DNA of 64,000 nt from Lichina pygmaea (taxonomy: Eukaryota > Ascomycota > Lichinomycetes > Lichinales > Lichinaceae). The notes beneath the pieces were generated by a model, which saw only the letters and a list, made by a program, of their open reading frames with translations, was not told where the DNA came from and did not search any database. The translations under genes and the position numbers were made by a program. The stretch covers positions 248,001 through 312,000 of the forward strand of contig OY730173.1 of NCBI GenBank assembly GCA_963422465.1, given 5' to 3'. Shown here in pieces: positions 9,991-19,591 of the stretch. Every line of letters begins with the position of its first letter. The stretch's first letter is position 1.

Positions 9991-10590
9991 TGTTGCGGTC
10001 TGTACTGTACTGTCCTATCCGAGTATAGGATTAGGGCGAGAGGCGGAAGGCGGGTTGGTTCTCGCAGGAGAGGAGTGTCAAGGAGTGCGAAGGGGTTTGG
10101 TGGAACGTGGTGGTGGTGACACCTGATCAACGGCTTCGTACAAAAGGATTGTATTGAAGTAGATCTAGTTGTCTGGATCACAACATGAGTTGAAGATGAT
10201 CATTCCATAAGGGAACTATCACCGGACTATATAGTGCTGGCCTGTCGAGACAATCGAGATTGTCTCGACAGTCTCGACGTCAAGACAGGTGAGATTGTCT
10301 CGACAGTCCCACCATATTATGCACCCTGCGTCAAGACAGGTGAGATTGTCTCGATGCTTCATGCATCATGCGTCAAGACTGGTGAGATTGTCTCGATGCT
10401 TCATGCATCATGTGTCGAGACTGGTGAGATTGTCTCGATGCTTCATGCATCATGCGTCAAGACTCCCGTGTGTGTCTCGACAGTCACGTGACCCCTTGTT
10501 GGTTGGTCACTTGACTTCCATGGTGTCCTCTTGCCTGGCCCGCGGCCTGATTGCCTATAAATGAGTGGCTCCCATCCCTGGGTTGTAACA
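9991..10590 (-). repeat. Gypsy-A copy 2 5' LTR
   Basis: 600 bp, same layout as the 3' LTR, with ACTATATAGT at 10226-10235 and repeat units at about 10265-10480. Differences from 4049-4648 are nearly all C/T or G/A and mostly at CpG. Confidence 0.92.
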
Positions 10591-10595
10591 GGCTT

Positions 10596-11648
10596 GTACT
10601 TCCTTGACTGATGTTGGTGTTGGCTATTGCTGAATTACTTTAACTTTCTCAGAGTCAATCTTGATCTCTTTGATTCCTATGATGTATCTGAGGAATTCAA
10701 CTTCCAGTTTGTTAAACTTGTATTTCTTCAGGTTAAGCTTGAGCCCTGCCTCTTATAGGCATCGTAGAACATCCTTCACATGTTTGGTATGTTCCTGTTG
10801 TGTTTTTGAGTAGACAAGAATGTTGTCCAGGTAGACGATAGCTGTTTAGTCCAGGTGTGCTCTGATGATGTTGTTGATCAATACTTGACATGTTGCTGGT
10901 GTGTTTGTAAGTCTGAATAGCATAACCAGATACTTGTAGTGTCTGTATCAGGTTCTGAAAGCTGTCTTCCATTCTTCTCCTTTTTTCATGTGTATCAGGT
11001 TGTATGCTTCTTTCAAGTCCAGCTTGGTGAAGATTGTAGCTTGGCTGATCCTGTCTTGTAATTTGTTTGCATTTGGCAACAGATATCAGTTTTTGATAGT
11101 AATGTTGTTGAGTTTCCTGTAATCCACACAAAGTCGAAGACTTCTGTTTTTCTTTAGTGCAAATAGTATCAGGTATCCTGCTGGTGATTGAGATTCTTGA
11201 ATGAAACCCTTTTTCAGGTTTTCCTCCAGGTACTTGTGAAGTACTTGGAGCTCTTTCTCTGATAACTGGTAAATTAGTCCAAATTCTGGCTCTGTCCCTG
11301 GTTGCAACTTGATCTTATAATCCCAAGGTTGGTGCTTAGGCAACACTGCTGTTGTTGTCTCTTCCTGAAAGAGGTTATCATACCCAGGTCAGTACTCTTC
11401 AGAGATCTCCAGAGAGTTAACAACTTCCTCTCTCTTCATCTCTGACTGTTTGGCCACCTGGTTCTGGGGTGTGCCTGTCAAGGTGGACCTCTTCTCTTGA
11501 GAGTTGTCCTTTCTGTCAGTGAGGTTCCACTGAGGACTTCTTCCCTTATCTGTCCATGCCTTCTGCGGCTGGTAACAGGTCTGAGCTGTGTTGTTAGTGC
11601 AGTTCCTAAATGTGAGTACTTCTGTCCTCCAGTTAATAACTGGGTTGT
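10596..11648 (-). pseudogene. Gypsy-A copy 1 pol fossil, RT part
   Basis: Continues the copy 1 pol interrupted at 4048. The minus strand shows the RT start (LPKHQPWDYKIKLQPGTEPE near 11340) and a YLILFA stretch near 11180. Protease lies beyond the LINE-A stub. Several breaks. Confidence 0.8.
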
Positions 11649-12129
11649 CAAATCAGGACTGGAAGAATTAGTCTGGCAAGTTTTCTTTTCAGAGCTGGAG
11701 TTCCTGACTTCCCTACCCCACTATGTGTGTGTGGCCAAGCAGAAGAAACTGCAAAACATATCACCTCTTCATGCTCTCTTTATTCAAGACAAAGACAACA
11801 AGTCTTTTTTAATCCCCAAGACTTCACCACTATTATTTCAAACCCAGAGCTACTACAGAAGTTCTTGTACTGGTTTATGTCTTTAAAAAGACTAAACCAG
11901 TTTAATCTAGCTTTCAAACTCCACTATTCCCAATCCAATACCTAGATTCTCTTCTCTTACCAGAAACTTCAAGATTCCTTTTGTTACATTCCCTAGTCAC
12001 ACCCTGCCTTCAGTTTTTATCCCTTCAAAGGTTTTCTGAAGGAGTTCACTATTAGCTAGAAGATCTGCATGGCTGTAAAGCTACTACCAGTGTAAGAATC
12101 AAATAAAAATAAAAAAAAATAAAAATAAA
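11649..12129 (+). mobile_element. LINE-A stub, 5' truncated, with target-site duplication
   Basis: Carries the last ~80 codons of ORF2 (a CGQAEETAKHIT stretch near 11730-11770, then F-Y-W-F-M-S-L-K-R-L-N) but with a shifted frame, then the 3' UTR ending CAGTGTAAGAATCAAAT and an A-rich tail. Flanked by AATAACTGGGTTGT at 11635-11648 and 12130-12143. 5' truncation plus a 14 bp duplication is the usual target-primed outcome. Sequence is close to the copies at 24031 and 35200. Confidence 0.9.
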
Positions 12130-12298
12130 AATAACTGGGTTGTGCTTCTTTAGCCAAGGCATCCCTAAATAGATATCCTGAGTGGCCAACTCGACAATAT
12201 CAAGGTGGATCCTTTCAGCATAGTGTCCGGTAACTATTTCCATTGGCTGCGTCTCATGGCAGACTAGCTCTGTCTGTCTATTTGCCATCACGAGCTGG
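12130..12298 (-). pseudogene. Gypsy-A copy 1 protease fossil, part
   Basis: Minus strand reads like copy 2 protease (a LATQDIYLGMPWLKKHNP stretch near 12190). Broken by the LINE-A stub on one side and SINE-1 on the other. Confidence 0.75.
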
Positions 12299-12735
12299 TT
12301 TTTTTGATTTGATTTGATTCTTACACTGATTTGGCTGTTAAGCCATGCAGAACTTCTTGAAGGATTTTTGTCTCTGGTAGACTTGACTTGGGGACCTCAC
12401 GCATTTACTGTACACCCTGTGGTTTGTAGTGTATGTACTGTGGGAAAACCCCAAACCCTGTAGGGGAAATAGGAAAACCACAGTAATAAGGGTTTTGTGG
12501 ATCTTGACAGATATTGGGTGAGCTATTTCTTGGGGGTTTTCATACATCTTGCGAGGAGTACATCTTAGACAAGTTCTATGAATCTTGGGGTTTTTGTGGC
12601 AGAATGTGGGGTGGGTCAGATTTGAACTGACAACTAGTTTAGTCAGGTTCTCCAGGCCTGACACCACTAGTTCCAGGTCATGGGTGCCACGTAGTGGGAA
12701 ACTCTCACCAGCTTCCCACTACACTATGCCACCCC
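12299..12735 (-). mobile_element. SINE-1 copy 1, tRNA-like head, LINE-like tail
   Basis: Read on the minus strand: GGGGTGG acceptor-like start, A-box-like TAGTGTAGTGGG, a perfect T-arm with loop TTCAAAT near 12626, then CCACCCC, which pairs fully with the start. The body of about 260 bp is not recognised; the tail is TCTGCATGGCTTAACAGCC, AAATCAGTGTAAGAATC and a TCAAA-rich end, matching the LINE 3' ends. Flanked by ATCACGAGCTGG (12287-12298) and ATCACAAGCTGG (12736-12747). It splits the protease fossil. Second copy at 57230-57675. Confidence 0.85.
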
Positions 12736-14070
12736 ATCACAAGCTGGTAGGGCTGCTGCTTGTGTTTCTTTCCAGTGCTGAGAGTGTTGTAAAGTTGTCT
12801 TGAAATGTAGTTTCCACTGGCTCCAGAATCAACAAGTATGTATGTCTGTACTGGCGTGTTGGCGTGTAGTGACACAGGTAATCGCAGGTGCTTTGCGTTG
12901 CTAGGGGTCATGTGGTTGAGCTCCTGATGTCACCCCTTGACAAGGGAGTTTAGTCTTTTCCTGATTGAAGTGTTTTTCCACTGACTGGGCAATAGGTCCA
13001 GCTATTCCCATCAGTCCTGAGAAATCTGTTCATGAATTTGTCTTGCTGATGCTTGTCACATCCGGGTTTGAGGCAGTACTGCCAATTGTTGATGTAGCAG
13101 TTGTTGTTGTTGCCTTGCTGTAGGAACATGAGGTGTTCGTGCCTATAATGTGTGTACCCAAGGAATGCGGTGTGTTTGTGTTTGTCCCAAAGGTGGATCT
13201 TACACACATCCTTCTTGCAATTGACCCAATACTTATAGCAGATGACATGGTAGGGTGAATGTTCTCTGTACCTTTGTAGTTATTTGTGGTAGGTGCAGTA
13301 GTGTTTTGTGCAGAACCTTCACTGTAGTTCACCATGCTGTAAGTTTTGTGGGTCTATGCTGTAAGTATAGCTTCCTTGTGGTATTTCTTCTTTGATAGAT
13401 GTGGGTTCATCTCAGTCCCCATCAGAGGTGGTTAAGGGCTTCTGTCCCTTGTCCTGACCTGTCTGTTCTGGTAGGTTCTTGCCTCCTGATGTTGCCAGTT
13501 GGTGGGCTGCTTCAAGTGTTTGATCATAATCATCCTATTGTTTGAGGGATAGCTGGGCCTCTCCTGGTGGGTTCTCTGGCTTGATGATGTTCCAGTCTCT
13601 GTCAAGTGTATTAAGTTACTGTTGGTGTACTTTGTTCTTTGAACAACAGTCTTTCACCATGTGGCCTAGCTTGCCACAGGTATAGCACTTCAGTACTTTC
13701 CTCTTTTTGTTGTTTCTTCCCTTTGTGAACCTTCCTCTGTGGTGGACTGCATCCAATTCCATGGGTGCATAGCTATATGGATCATGTGGCAGTGCTTTGT
13801 TAGGTGGCTTGTAGTGGTTGCTCACATACTATGCAGAGCAGCTGTATCCTCTGTCATGGTGCTTCTCCATCACTCACTTGAATAACTTGTTGTTGATGTT
13901 GATTGCTTGTGCGATGAGCTTGTCCAGTGTGTTGACTGCTTGTCTATCAAAAGTGATCTTGTCCTTCATGTTTTCCTTGAGTCCACATCAGTACATGACT
14001 ATCAGGGTGTCATCATCCCAGTCAGTCAGTACTGAGTATTGCTTGAACTGTGTGGTATACTCTGCGGCTG
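12736..14070 (-). pseudogene. Gypsy-A copy 1 protease start and gag 3' part, fossil
   Basis: 12911-12736 is the protease start (LVDSGASGNYIS near 12830). 13207-12950 is the Cys/His-rich gag C terminus (YCLKPGCDKH near 13075) and 13825-13616 holds the CCHC knuckle (CYTCGKLGHMVKDC near 13690). Many breaks. The 5' part of gag continues at 19181. Confidence 0.82.
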
Positions 14071-15016
14071 GCCTGTGACAACTCAAACCTCCACGCAGTG
14101 CAGGCTGGGAACCTCAGGGCAGTGATGGCAGGCAGTCTCCCAAGCTGCTTGTAGTCACTGCACCAAGAGCTAATTGAGTCACTGGTCGAGCTGCCGGTGC
14201 CCGCGGAGTGATGGGCCACTGGAGGTGTCGCGCAGGCACCCTGGACACCCCCGTGAAGTGACATCAGCAGAACAGAGGACTTCGACCAAACTGATTATGA
14301 AAACCACCCGACAGATGTCTGCTGTGTACACTACAGCCTGAAGCCAGTCTTGCAACTGGTGGATGTGAAGTCTAGACACCTGACAGAGCACCTCTGGAGT
14401 AGATGAGAGAAGTTCCTATCACACACCCCCCTTCTAGCAGAGTCTCCAGCAGCTGATGCATCGAGGATCTTGTTCTAGAAGGGGAGTGATGTCTGTACCA
14501 CAGCATTGTTAATCGAACAGAGACTACGTGTTAAAGAAGGCAAGCAGGTGGCACAAAGAGTTTCCGCCACTCCAGTACCTAAGGGCTGTGTGATAGTCAA
14601 AGTGCTGGCTTGATGGTTTTGCCTAAGGTCTTGCCACAGATTCTATTCAGGCCACCTACAGACTGGGGCCAGGGTACTGGATGTCCAGTGGACCACCACG
14701 TACAACCGGGGCCCCACAGGCGACAGCGGGCAGACGGAGACTTCTCCCTACTTGGTTAGTGGGCTGGAAAGGCAGTCCTGCAGGTGCTGGCATAGCCTGC
14801 AGGGTCTGTAGAGCCTGCGAGGCATGGTCAGCCTCTGTACGAGAGATCTACAGAGGTAACACGAAACAGCGAGAGCTGCGGGGTGTGGCATATAATGGCA
14901 GTGACGGCAGTAGGGTCTGGGCCTACTACAAGACTGTCTATATAGCCTGAGAGGACAGAAGCACATGCCGGTCCGTACAGAGTGCAGGCTCAGGCTGCAA
15001 ATAACAGGCTCAAGAA
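14071..15016 (+). repeat. X sequence copy 1, first part
   Basis: Non-LINE sequence of about 946 bp, continued at 17076-17266 (about 1.13 kb in all). About 90 percent alike by eye to 39807-40917 and more distant from the minus-strand copy at 38412-39530. GC- and CpG-richer than the LINE parts. It holds two short tandem frames (14681-14950 and from 14965). No family is recognised; the arrangement recalls WEIRD, the 5' part of Magnaporthe MINE chimeras, but homology is not claimed. Confidence 0.8.
14681..14950 (+). CDS. X-encoded small ORF, unknown function
   Basis: 89 residues, starting MSSGPPRTTG and ending AYYKTVYIA. It has a basic N-terminal part, a W-L-V-G-W stretch and a C-R-V-C-R-A-C cysteine cluster near residues 47-53. 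The same frame is open at 40456-40686 (76 residues). In the third X copy it can be followed on the minus strand around 38880-38740 until a one-base length difference. The stop is followed after 14 bases by a second ATG frame (from 14965). No family recognised; it may be a real X product or chance. Confidence 0.4.
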   Translation: MSSGPPRTTGAPQATAGRRRLLPTWLVGWKGSPAGAGIACRVCRACEAWSASVREIYRGNTKQRELRGVAYNGSDGSRVWAYYKTVYIA

Positions 15017-16854
15017 CAGCAGGAGGAAAAGACAAGCTGCCAAATAGATTTCTGAAAGCTCTGGGTCCCAAGTTCTGCCAAGCTATAGCTGTTCTCACAT
15101 CAACATGCTGGAGACTGGAATACTTTCCAGAGAAATTCAAGAATGCAAAAACAGTCTGTCTAAGAAAACCTGGCAAGGGAATCTATAACCAAGCTAAAGC
15201 CTGGCGCCCTATAGCTCTGCTAAACACAACTGGCAAGCTGATGGAAGCTATTACAGCAGCCAGACTAAGCAAGGTAGCAGAAGAGGCTAAACTCTTGCCA
15301 GAAATCCAGATGGGGTTCAGGAAAGGCAGATCAACTGAATCAGCACTTTTCCTTCTAACTTCCCAAGTGGAAAAAGTCTGGAAAGAAGGCATGGTTGCAT
15401 CTCTACTTTCTCTGGACATCTCAGGAGCATATGACAGAGTTCTTCCAGAGATTCTTCAAAAGATTCTGGAGAGAAAAGGAATCCCTCTCTGGCTAACTTC
15501 TTGGATCTTCTCTTTCTGTACCAGACGTACCACCACCCTAGTTTTTGATGACTCTGAGTCCTCTTCTATTCCTATTCACTGTGGAGTTCCCCAAGGTTCC
15601 TCTTTGTCTCCTATTCTTTTTCTATTCTATATTTCTGAACTTCACGAGACTGTACATTCTCCTACTACTGGTGTTTCTGCTCTGGGATTTGCAGATGATA
15701 CAAATCTGCTTGCATTTGGACACTCTCTTAAAAGCAACCTTCTGAAGTTGAAGAATACACATCTTAAATGTCTATCTTGGGCTGCAAGACATGGAATGGT
15801 CTTCTCTCCTGAGAAATATGAAATACTTCATTTTTCCAGAAGAAGATCAGACAATCTGCAGCTCAAGCTTAGACTTGGGAATGTGATTTTAAAACCAAAA
15901 GAAGAAGTGCGAGTATTGGGAGTGTACCTGGATGCCAAACTCCACTGGCACAAACACCAGAGAATTATTCTTCAAAAAGCACAAAAAGCACTATCTTCTC
16001 TTTCTAGAACCTCTTACTCCACCTGGGGCTTTCCAGTTCTCACAGCACGCCTTGTGTACACTGCAATACTCAGATCTGTACTGAGCTATGCAGTGGGAAT
16101 TTGGTTCAACCCACTCAGAAAATCCTCTAATATTTCCTCTCTTATCATATTCCAAAACAAATGTCTGAGACTTATTGGGGGTGCTTTCAAAGCCACTCCT
16201 TCTTTTCTATTAGAGAGTGAGCTTTTTCTTTTACCTCTAGATCTCTATTTTAAATTTCGCACAGCTTGTTTTCTATCTTCTATCCAAACCTCCTCTCTGA
16301 AAGACTTTCTTGACAGTACCTTTTCTACTATTTCTTCCTATGCTTCTTCACTGAGGAAACCTTTAAAGAAATGCTCAACTATCTCTCCTAATTGGAAGTT
16401 CACTTGGTTAAGTCAAATAACTACTAACCAGGCTAGTTCAAAGAAAGAACTACAAATACTCTTTACTAAAGAGTGGGAAAACCAATGGGAGGAGAAGAAA
16501 AGAAAAGGCTATGCTGGATGGCAGGTGTTTTGCCAAAAACCTCACTACAACAACCTAAAGCTCTACAAAGAGCTACAGAAAGCTGAGGCAAGTCTACTAC
16601 TGCAAACCAGAACTGGGAGAATTGGTCTAGCAAGTTTTCTTTTCAGAGCTGGAGTCCCTGACTTTCCTACCCCCCTATGCATGTGTGGTCAAGCAGAAGA
16701 GACAGTAAAGCATATCACCTCTTCATGCTCTCTCTACTCAAGTCAAAGACAACATGCTCTCTTTAACCCCCAAGATTTCACTACTATTATTTCAAACCCA
16801 GAGCTTCTACAGAAGTTTCTGTACTGGTTTATGTCTTTGAAAAGACTAAACTAA
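14965..16854 (+). CDS. LINE-A ORF2 3' part (reverse transcriptase), in-frame with X start
   Basis: 629 residues; the first 17 come from X (MPVRTECRLRLQITGSR) and the rest is LINE-A ORF2 from just before RT to the normal stop. RT motifs are present: RKGRSTES near residue 118, LLSLDISGAYDRVLP near 148, GVPQGSSLSPILFLF near 207, GFADDTNLLAF near 240, with the C-terminal CMCGQAEETVKHIT near 570. No endonuclease domain, so it could not act alone. The open frame over its whole length shows a fairly young insertion. Confidence 0.85.
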   Translation: MPVRTECRLRLQITGSRTAGGKDKLPNRFLKALGPKFCQAIAVLTSTCWRLEYFPEKFKNAKTVCLRKPGKGIYNQAKAWRPIALLNTTGKLMEAITAARLSKVAEEAKLLPEIQMGFRKGRSTESALFLLTSQVEKVWKEGMVASLLSLDISGAYDRVLPEILQKILERKGIPLWLTSWIFSFCTRRTTTLVFDDSESSSIPIHCGVPQGSSLSPILFLFYISELHETVHSPTTGVSALGFADDTNLLAFGHSLKSNLLKLKNTHLKCLSWAARHGMVFSPEKYEILHFSRRRSDNLQLKLRLGNVILKPKEEVRVLGVYLDAKLHWHKHQRIILQKAQKALSSLSRTSYSTWGFPVLTARLVYTAILRSVLSYAVGIWFNPLRKSSNISSLIIFQNKCLRLIGGAFKATPSFLLESELFLLPLDLYFKFRTACFLSSIQTSSLKDFLDSTFSTISSYASSLRKPLKKCSTISPNWKFTWLSQITTNQASSKKELQILFTKEWENQWEEKKRKGYAGWQVFCQKPHYNNLKLYKELQKAEASLLLQTRTGRIGLASFLFRAGVPDFPTPLCMCGQAEETVKHITSSCSLYSSQRQHALFNPQDFTTIISNPELLQKFLYWFMSLKRLN

Positions 16855-17075
16855 TTTAATCTGGCTTTCAAACTTCACTATTCACACTCCAACATCTAGA
16901 AGCTTTTCCTACCAGACACTACAAGATTTCCTTTTGCTACACTTTCTAGTCACCTCCCTGTCTTCAGTTTTTATTCCTTTAAAGGTTTTCTGAAGAAGTT
17001 CACTATTAGCTGGAAGATCTGCATGGCTGTAAAGCTACAAACAGTGTAAGAATCAAATCAAATCAAAATCAAAAA
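15017..17075 (+). mobile_element. LINE-A, 5' truncated, inserted in X copy 1
   Basis: Begins within ORF2 at the AGGKDKLPN stretch just before the RT domain and runs to the 3' tail (CAGTGTAAGAATCAAATC and A-rich end). Flanked by AACAGGCTCAAGA at 15003-15015 and 17076-17088. It lies five insertions deep: LINE-A in X/LINE-B in Gypsy-A in Gypsy-B in X/LINE-A. Confidence 0.92.
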
Positions 17076-17266
17076 AACAGGCTCAAGAAGCAAACTGCAG
17101 TTGGAGCGTGGGCTCTGGGCTAGCAACCCGGCGCTCTGAAGCAGGACCTAGGGGTGAGTGTACACAGCAGAGCGCAAAAAGCCTCAGGACTGCGGGGAAG
17201 TGTGGCAGAGACCTGGCAAGGGATAGTGACTCTGCGCTATACCTCGGCATAGCTCAACTGTGGTCC
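17076..17266 (+). repeat. X sequence copy 1, last part
   Basis: Continues X after the LINE-A insertion, ending CAACTGTGGTCC where LINE-B begins. The same end is seen in X copy 2 (about 40917) and copy 3 (about 38412). Confidence 0.8.
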
Positions 17267-18952
17267 TATTGCTATGCCAAAGCTTGGAGGCCAATAGCAC
17301 TTCTCAACACAATTGGGAAGCTGATGGAAGCTCCGGCAGCCACAAAGCTAAGTGAACTGGCTGAGAAAGAAAACCTACTACCAGAAATCCAGATAGACTT
17401 CAGAAAAGGAAGATCAACTGAGTCTGCACTATTTCTACTCACTTCCCAAGTTGAAAAAGTCTGGAAGAAAGGAATGGTAGCAAGTCTTCTTTCTCTGGAT
17501 ACCTCAGAAGCTTATGATAGAGTTCTGCCAGAAATTCTCAAGAAAATTCTGGAGAGAAAAGGAATCCCCAGCTGGTTTGTTAACTGGATCTTTTCTTTCA
17601 CTACCCAAAGAAAAACCTCTCTTGTCTTTGATGATTCAGAGTCTTCTTTTTTTCCAGTACACTGTGGAGTCTCTCAAGGTTCACCTCTCTCTCCTATTTT
17701 ATTTCTTTTCTATATTTCAGATCTTCATAATATTGTTCATACACCAGAGAAAGGTGTATCAGCTCTGGGCTTTGCAGATGATACAAACCTTCTGGCATTT
17801 TCCCCTTCTCTTAAAAGCAATCTCCTGAAGCTAAAGTCTACTCACTCCAAGTGTTTAGACTGGGCAAGAAAACATGGAATGAAGTTTACACCTGAAAAGT
17901 ATGAACTTCTCCATTTTTCTAGAAGAAGAACAGATAATCTTCAGCTCAGTCTAAGACTTGGAGAAGTGGTACTACAGTCTAAGAAAGAAGTGTGTATTCT
18001 GGGACTACACTATGATTCCAAGCTTCTCTGGAAAAAACACCAGAAAATCATGTTACAGAAAGCTTCCAAGTTTTTCTCAGCACTTTCCAGAACTACTTTT
18101 TCTACATGGGGTCTACCTGTTCTCTCTGCTAGACTTGTCTACACTGCAATACTGAGATCACTTCTCAGCTATGCAGTAGGAGTCTGGTTCTATCCCCACA
18201 AAAAACTTTCTAATATTTCTTCTCTAAATCTTTTCCAGACTAAGTGTCTAAAAACTATAGGAGGTGTCTTCAAAGCTACTCCTACATTTCTTATTGAAGG
18301 AGAACTATTCCTACCACCTCTTGATCTTTATTTCAAATTCAGAACAGCAACTTTCCTACAATCTTTCTATTTTTCTAATACTTCTTCTAATCCTCTCTCC
18401 TCACTTCTCTATAAGCTCTTTTCCCAGATCACTGTTTTTGTTTCTACTCTGAGAACACCTCCAAAGTCTCTGTCTACTGTCACACCTAACTGGAAAGCAA
18501 GATGGCTAGAAGAACTAACCACTAACCAAGATTACTCTAAGAAACAATTTCAAGAAGTGTTTCAGAAAGAGTGGGAAGCCAGATGGCAGGCAAACAGACA
18601 GAAATGTTCTTCAGTCTGGGAGCTATTTTGCAGACTACCCCAAAAGAAAAATCTCAAAGTTTTCAAAGACTTGAGAAAAGCTGAAGCTAGTCTTTACTTG
18701 CAGATTCTATCAGCAAGGATAGGACTAGCCAGCTTTCTTTTCATAGCAAATGTTCCTGACTTCCAATCCCCTCTATATTCCTGTGGTTTTGGAGAAGAGA
18801 CTGCTCAACATATTACTTTCTCTTGTAACAAGTTTCTTACTCAAAGACAGCAAGCCACTTTTCTTTTCTACAATTTCTCTACTTTACTTCAAAAGCTTAA
18901 AGTGCTTAAAGAATTTCTTCTCTGGTTTATGTTTTTGAAAACACTAGACTAG
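17108..18952 (+). CDS. X-LINE-B fused ORF2 fragment (reverse transcriptase)
   Basis: 614 residues. The first 52 or so are X-encoded (ending ALYLGIAQLW) and join LINE-B ORF2 in frame at SYCYAKAWRP. RT motifs follow: RKGRSTES near residue 98, LSLDTSEAYDRV near 128, GVSQGSPLSP near 189, GFADDTNLL near 221; the C-terminal CGFGEETAQHITFSC is whole. Endonuclease and the front of RT are missing. Nothing shows the fused protein is made. Confidence 0.8.
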   Translation: MGSGLATRRSEAGPRGECTQQSAKSLRTAGKCGRDLARDSDSALYLGIAQLWSYCYAKAWRPIALLNTIGKLMEAPAATKLSELAEKENLLPEIQIDFRKGRSTESALFLLTSQVEKVWKKGMVASLLSLDTSEAYDRVLPEILKKILERKGIPSWFVNWIFSFTTQRKTSLVFDDSESSFFPVHCGVSQGSPLSPILFLFYISDLHNIVHTPEKGVSALGFADDTNLLAFSPSLKSNLLKLKSTHSKCLDWARKHGMKFTPEKYELLHFSRRRTDNLQLSLRLGEVVLQSKKEVCILGLHYDSKLLWKKHQKIMLQKASKFFSALSRTTFSTWGLPVLSARLVYTAILRSLLSYAVGVWFYPHKKLSNISSLNLFQTKCLKTIGGVFKATPTFLIEGELFLPPLDLYFKFRTATFLQSFYFSNTSSNPLSSLLYKLFSQITVFVSTLRTPPKSLSTVTPNWKARWLEELTTNQDYSKKQFQEVFQKEWEARWQANRQKCSSVWELFCRLPQKKNLKVFKDLRKAEASLYLQILSARIGLASFLFIANVPDFQSPLYSCGFGEETAQHITFSCNKFLTQRQQATFLFYNFSTLLQKLKVLKEFLLWFMFLKTLD

Positions 18953-19180
18953 TTTAACTTAGCACACCAACTCTTACCAGAAAACCTATCATCTCTGTGA
19001 TTTTATTTTCTCCAGACACTGCATATTCTTCCAGATAATTCCCTAGTCTTACCCAAGTCTCAGTTTTTATTCCTTCAAAAGTTTTCTGGGAAAAAACAAG
19101 CATGTATCTAGAAGTTCTGCATGGCTCACCAGCCAAATCAGAGTAAGAATAAAATAAAAATAAAAATAAAATAAAAAAAA

Positions 19181-19591
19181 ATACTCTGCGGCTGAGCATT
19201 GTTGCTTGATGTGCTGGATCATTCGTATAGCCACTTTGTCTTTGTTAGATAGTCCAAGGATTCTTTTGATCTTGTCCTTGAATTATGTCTATTTTGTTAT
19301 CTATTCTGATGTACTGTCATGATCTCTGTTTCCTGAGAGATGTTTGTTGATGTAAGGCTTAATCCATCAGTGGGCATTGCCTCTTATGTAAGTGGTTGCA
19401 AAGAGTGGCCACTTTTCTTTAGGCAGCCTTATCTCTGGTTGGAATTGAAAGTAGACTTGAAGTTGCATAAGCCAGTCATCAACCTTGTTCCTTTCACTGT
19501 AGAACAGGTCTGGCTTGGCAACACTAATCTTTCCATCTGGCAAGTTGGGGTTGGTTGCTCCTGAGGTACTTATCCTTAAGAGTCTTCAAAG
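19181..19591 (-). pseudogene. Gypsy-A copy 1 gag 5' part, fossil
   Basis: Minus-strand match to the first ~130 residues of copy 2 gag (ISVAKPDLFYSERNKVDDW equivalent near 19525-19470). Several breaks. Separated from the rest of gag by the X/LINE-B chimera. Confidence 0.8.

Larger units (their letters stand above)
4049..10590 (-). mobile_element. Gypsy-A copy 2 (inner), nearly whole chromovirus inside Gypsy-A copy 1
   Basis: A 6542 bp element with two 600 bp LTRs (4049-4648 and 9991-10590) and GGCTT duplicated at 4044-4048 and 10591-10595. It landed in the pol of another member of its own family. Minus-strand order: LTR, gag (9972-8473), protease, RT, RNase H, integrase, chromodomain (8434-5156), then an opposite-strand Zn2Cys6-like gene (4693-5193), LTR. 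It keeps far more CpG than any other copy and its LTRs differ by only a few percent, nearly all transitions, so it is the youngest LTR element here. It looks almost whole, with around half a dozen breaks in pol. Confidence 0.93.
14071..19180 (+). mobile_element. X/LINE-B chimera with a LINE-A inserted in X
   Basis: Flanked by ATACTCTGCGGCTG at 14057-14070 and the same at 19180-19193, so the X and LINE-B parts entered as one unit. X is 14071-15016 plus 17076-17266; LINE-B ORF2 from mid-RT plus 3' tail is 17266-19180. The LINE-A at 15017-17075 is a later insertion with its own duplication (ACAGGCTCAAGA). The X start GCCTGTGACAACTC and X end CAACTGTGG agree with the two other chimeras (39807-42929 and 36895-39530). 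Confidence 0.9.
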
